64,000 bases of DNA from MR-S7 sp000400995. Lineage in GTDB: Bacteria; Pseudomonadota; Gammaproteobacteria; Burkholderiales; Burkholderiaceae_C. The notes beneath the pieces were generated by a model, which saw nothing but the letters and a program-made list of their open reading frames with translations, ran no database searches and had not been told where the DNA came from. How positions within the stretch are numbered: the stretch's first letter is position 1; every line of letters starts with the position of its first letter. Below, piece after piece: positions 62,496 through 64,000 of this stretch. Where the stretch lies: the NCBI RefSeq assembly GCF_045291395.1, contig NZ_CP152342.1, positions 2,232,001 through 2,296,000 on the forward strand, written 5' to 3'. Made by a program: the position numbers and the translations under genes.

Positions 62496-64000
62496 ATGTC
62501 CGCCCCGCTGCTGCACCGCTGGTTCCCGTTCCTCGCCTGGCCCCGCCCTACGCCAGCGCTGCTGCAAGGAGAGTTCTGGGCCGGCATGACCGTCGGGCTG
62601 ATGCTGGTGCCGCAGGGCGTGGCCTACGCGGCGCTGGCCGGCATGCCGCTGGTCACGGGCATCTACGCCTCGCTGGTGCCGGCGCTGGTGGCCGTGCTCT
62701 GGAGCTCGTCCACGCGGCTGGGCGTGGGGCCCACGGCGCTCACAAGCCTGCTCATCGGCGCATCGCTCACGGGCATGGCCGAGCCGGGCAGCGCGCACTG
62801 GGTGCAGCTCGCGGCATGGATGGCGCTGCTGTCGGGCCTGCTGCAGCTGCTGCTGGGGGCCCTGCGCTTCGGCTGGCTGCTCAACCTGGTCACCTCGCCG
62901 GTGCTGGGTGGATTCACGCAGGCGGCGGCGCTGCTCATCCTGGCCTCGCAGCTGCCCGCGCTGCTGGGCCTGCGCACCACCTGGGGGGCGCTGGCGTCCG
63001 ACCCGTCGGTCCACCACTTCGACCTGCGCGCGCTGGCCTTCGGCCTGGGCAGCCTGGCGCTGCTGGTGCTGGCGCGGCGCTGGCGGCCGAGCTTTCCGGC
63101 CGCCATCGTGGTCATCGCCCTGGCGGCGCTGGCCAGCTGGGCCATGGGCTACGCCGATGCCGACGGCGCCGTGGTGGGCCACCTGCCCTCGGGCCTGCCC
63201 TCGCCCTACTGGCCGGGATGGCTGCCGTGGGACGAACTGGGCGGGCTGGTCATGCCGGTGATGGTGGTGACGCTGGTGAGCTTCCTGGAAACGGCGTCGA
63301 GCGCCAAGGTGGAGCACAGCCGCGGCGGCACCCGCTGGAACGAGAACCAGGACCTGATCGCCCACGGCATGGCCAAGATGAGCGCAGGGCTGTGCGGCAG
63401 CTTCGCCACCAGCGCCTCGTTCTCGCGCTCGGCCATCAACCTCTACGCGGGCGCCAAGAGCGGCTGGGCGACGCTGTTCGCACTGCTGCTGGTGCTGGCC
63501 ACGCTGCTGTGGCTCACGCCCGCGCTCTACCACGTGCCGCAGTCGGTGCTGGCGGCGGTGGTGGTGACGGCCGTCACGGGGCTCATCAAGCCCATGTCCA
63601 TGCTGCGGCTGTGGCGCATCTCGCGGGTGGAAACCGCCATCGGCCTGGTCACCTTCGGCCTCACGCTGGCCACGGCGCCGCGCATGTACTGGGGCGTACT
63701 GGTGGGCCTGCTGATGAACCTGAGCCACTTCCTCTACCAGCGCCTGCACCCGCGCATCATCGAGGTCGGCCTGCACCCGGACGGCAGCCTGCGCGACCGC
63801 CACCTGTGGCAGCTCGCCCCGCTGGCGCCGCAGGTGCTGGCGCTGCGCATGGACGCGGAGCTGGACTTCGCCTCGGCCAACGCGCTGGAACGGCGCGTGG
63901 CCGACGAGCTGGCCGCGCGGCCGGACACGCGGCACCTGTGCCTGTTCGCCCTGCCCATCAACCGCATCGACGTCACCGGCGTGGAGGCCTTCGTGCGCCT
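62496..64000 (+). CDS. SulP-family anion transporter, 3' end beyond the window
   Basis: The frame is open from ATG 62496 to the window end (501 codons visible). It begins MSAPLLHRWFPFLAWPRPTP, followed by LLQGEFWAGMTVGLMLVPQG and VAYAALAGMPLVTGIYASLV, the SulP signature region. About 11-12 hydrophobic helices follow, with GTRWNENQDLIAHGMAKMSA and GSFATSASFSRSAINLYAGA. A C-terminal STAS domain starts near residue 425 (VLALRMDAELDFASANALER) and is cut off. SulP proteins carry sulfate, bicarbonate or dicarboxylates; which applies is not evident. Confidence 0.92.
   Translation, partial: MSAPLLHRWFPFLAWPRPTPALLQGEFWAGMTVGLMLVPQGVAYAALAGMPLVTGIYASLVPALVAVLWSSSTRLGVGPTALTSLLIGASLTGMAEPGSAHWVQLAAWMALLSGLLQLLLGALRFGWLLNLVTSPVLGGFTQAAALLILASQLPALLGLRTTWGALASDPSVHHFDLRALAFGLGSLALLVLARRWRPSFPAAIVVIALAALASWAMGYADADGAVVGHLPSGLPSPYWPGWLPWDELGGLVMPVMVVTLVSFLETASSAKVEHSRGGTRWNENQDLIAHGMAKMSAGLCGSFATSASFSRSAINLYAGAKSGWATLFALLLVLATLLWLTPALYHVPQSVLAAVVVTAVTGLIKPMSMLRLWRISRVETAIGLVTFGLTLATAPRMYWGVLVGLLMNLSHFLYQRLHPRIIEVGLHPDGSLRDRHLWQLAPLAPQVLALRMDAELDFASANALERRVADELAARPDTRHLCLFALPINRIDVTGVEAFVR

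Overview
The window is about 64 kb of very GC-rich DNA with densely packed genes. Gene content points to a betaproteobacterium of the family Comamonadaceae (Acidovorax/Alicycliphilus-like; genus not decidable from sequence alone). Indicators are the iscRSUA-hscBA-fdx order, the Bug-type solute-binding protein beside an IclR regulator, and a dispersed hairpin repeat containing GCGCTTG-N5-CAAGCGC that, from memory, is typical of this family. There are no rRNA genes, insertion sequences, phage genes or CRISPR arrays; two tandem tRNA-Val genes are present.

Layout. 0-3.3 kb: alkylation repair (frameshifted Ada/AlkA fusion, Ogt) and an EamA transporter. 3.4-9.2 kb: a 1280-residue multi-PAS GGDEF-EAL protein and propionyl-CoA synthetase PrpE. 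9.4-14.9 kb: a stressosome-like module (RsbR, RsbS, RsbT, a fused ATPase/PP2C phosphatase, two histidine kinases). 14.9-17.7 kb: isocitrate-lyase-family enzyme, Bug protein and IclR regulator, with a perfect palindrome upstream. 17.8-20.5 kb: esterase, isochorismatase-family hydrolase and asparaginase, divergent from lexA, with two SOS boxes between. 21-30 kb: HugZ-like protein, HrpA helicase, a SAF-domain oxidoreductase, a membrane metallophosphoesterase and an MFS carrier. 30.2-39.1 kb: tRNA-Val x2, dnaQ, the Isc iron-sulfur locus, uvrB. 39.2-49.3 kb: aromatic aminotransferase, nucleotidyltransferase relic, DODA-type dioxygenase, family III CoA-transferase, YgiQ radical SAM protein, azurin, YigZ, a dihydrolipoamide-dehydrogenase-like flavoprotein. 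49.3-53.5 kb: D-amino-acid oxidase relic, D-serine dehydratase, HipBA. 53.5-64 kb: small housekeeping and transport genes (EmrE-like, FAH, DJ-1, split chromate transporter, sirtuin, RlmB, YbbA/TesA, MetC, BON lipoprotein, SulP cut by the window end).

How the genes work together. The rsb module carries a complete partner-switching core with its phosphorylatable Thr/Ser residues conserved, and its output probably runs through two linked histidine kinases instead of a sigma factor, none of which is encoded nearby. The Isc genes form one same-strand locus, but a rho-independent terminator and a long palindromic repeat separate iscRSUA from hscBA-fdx.

Two cross-cutting signals stand out. First, at least eight single- or double-base frameshifts, mostly in G/C runs, break otherwise well-conserved genes, which is more likely sequence error than decay. 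Second, members of the hairpin repeat lie not only between genes, often between convergent stops, but also in frame inside hrpA and ygiQ (and possibly hscA), adding peptide segments to these proteins.
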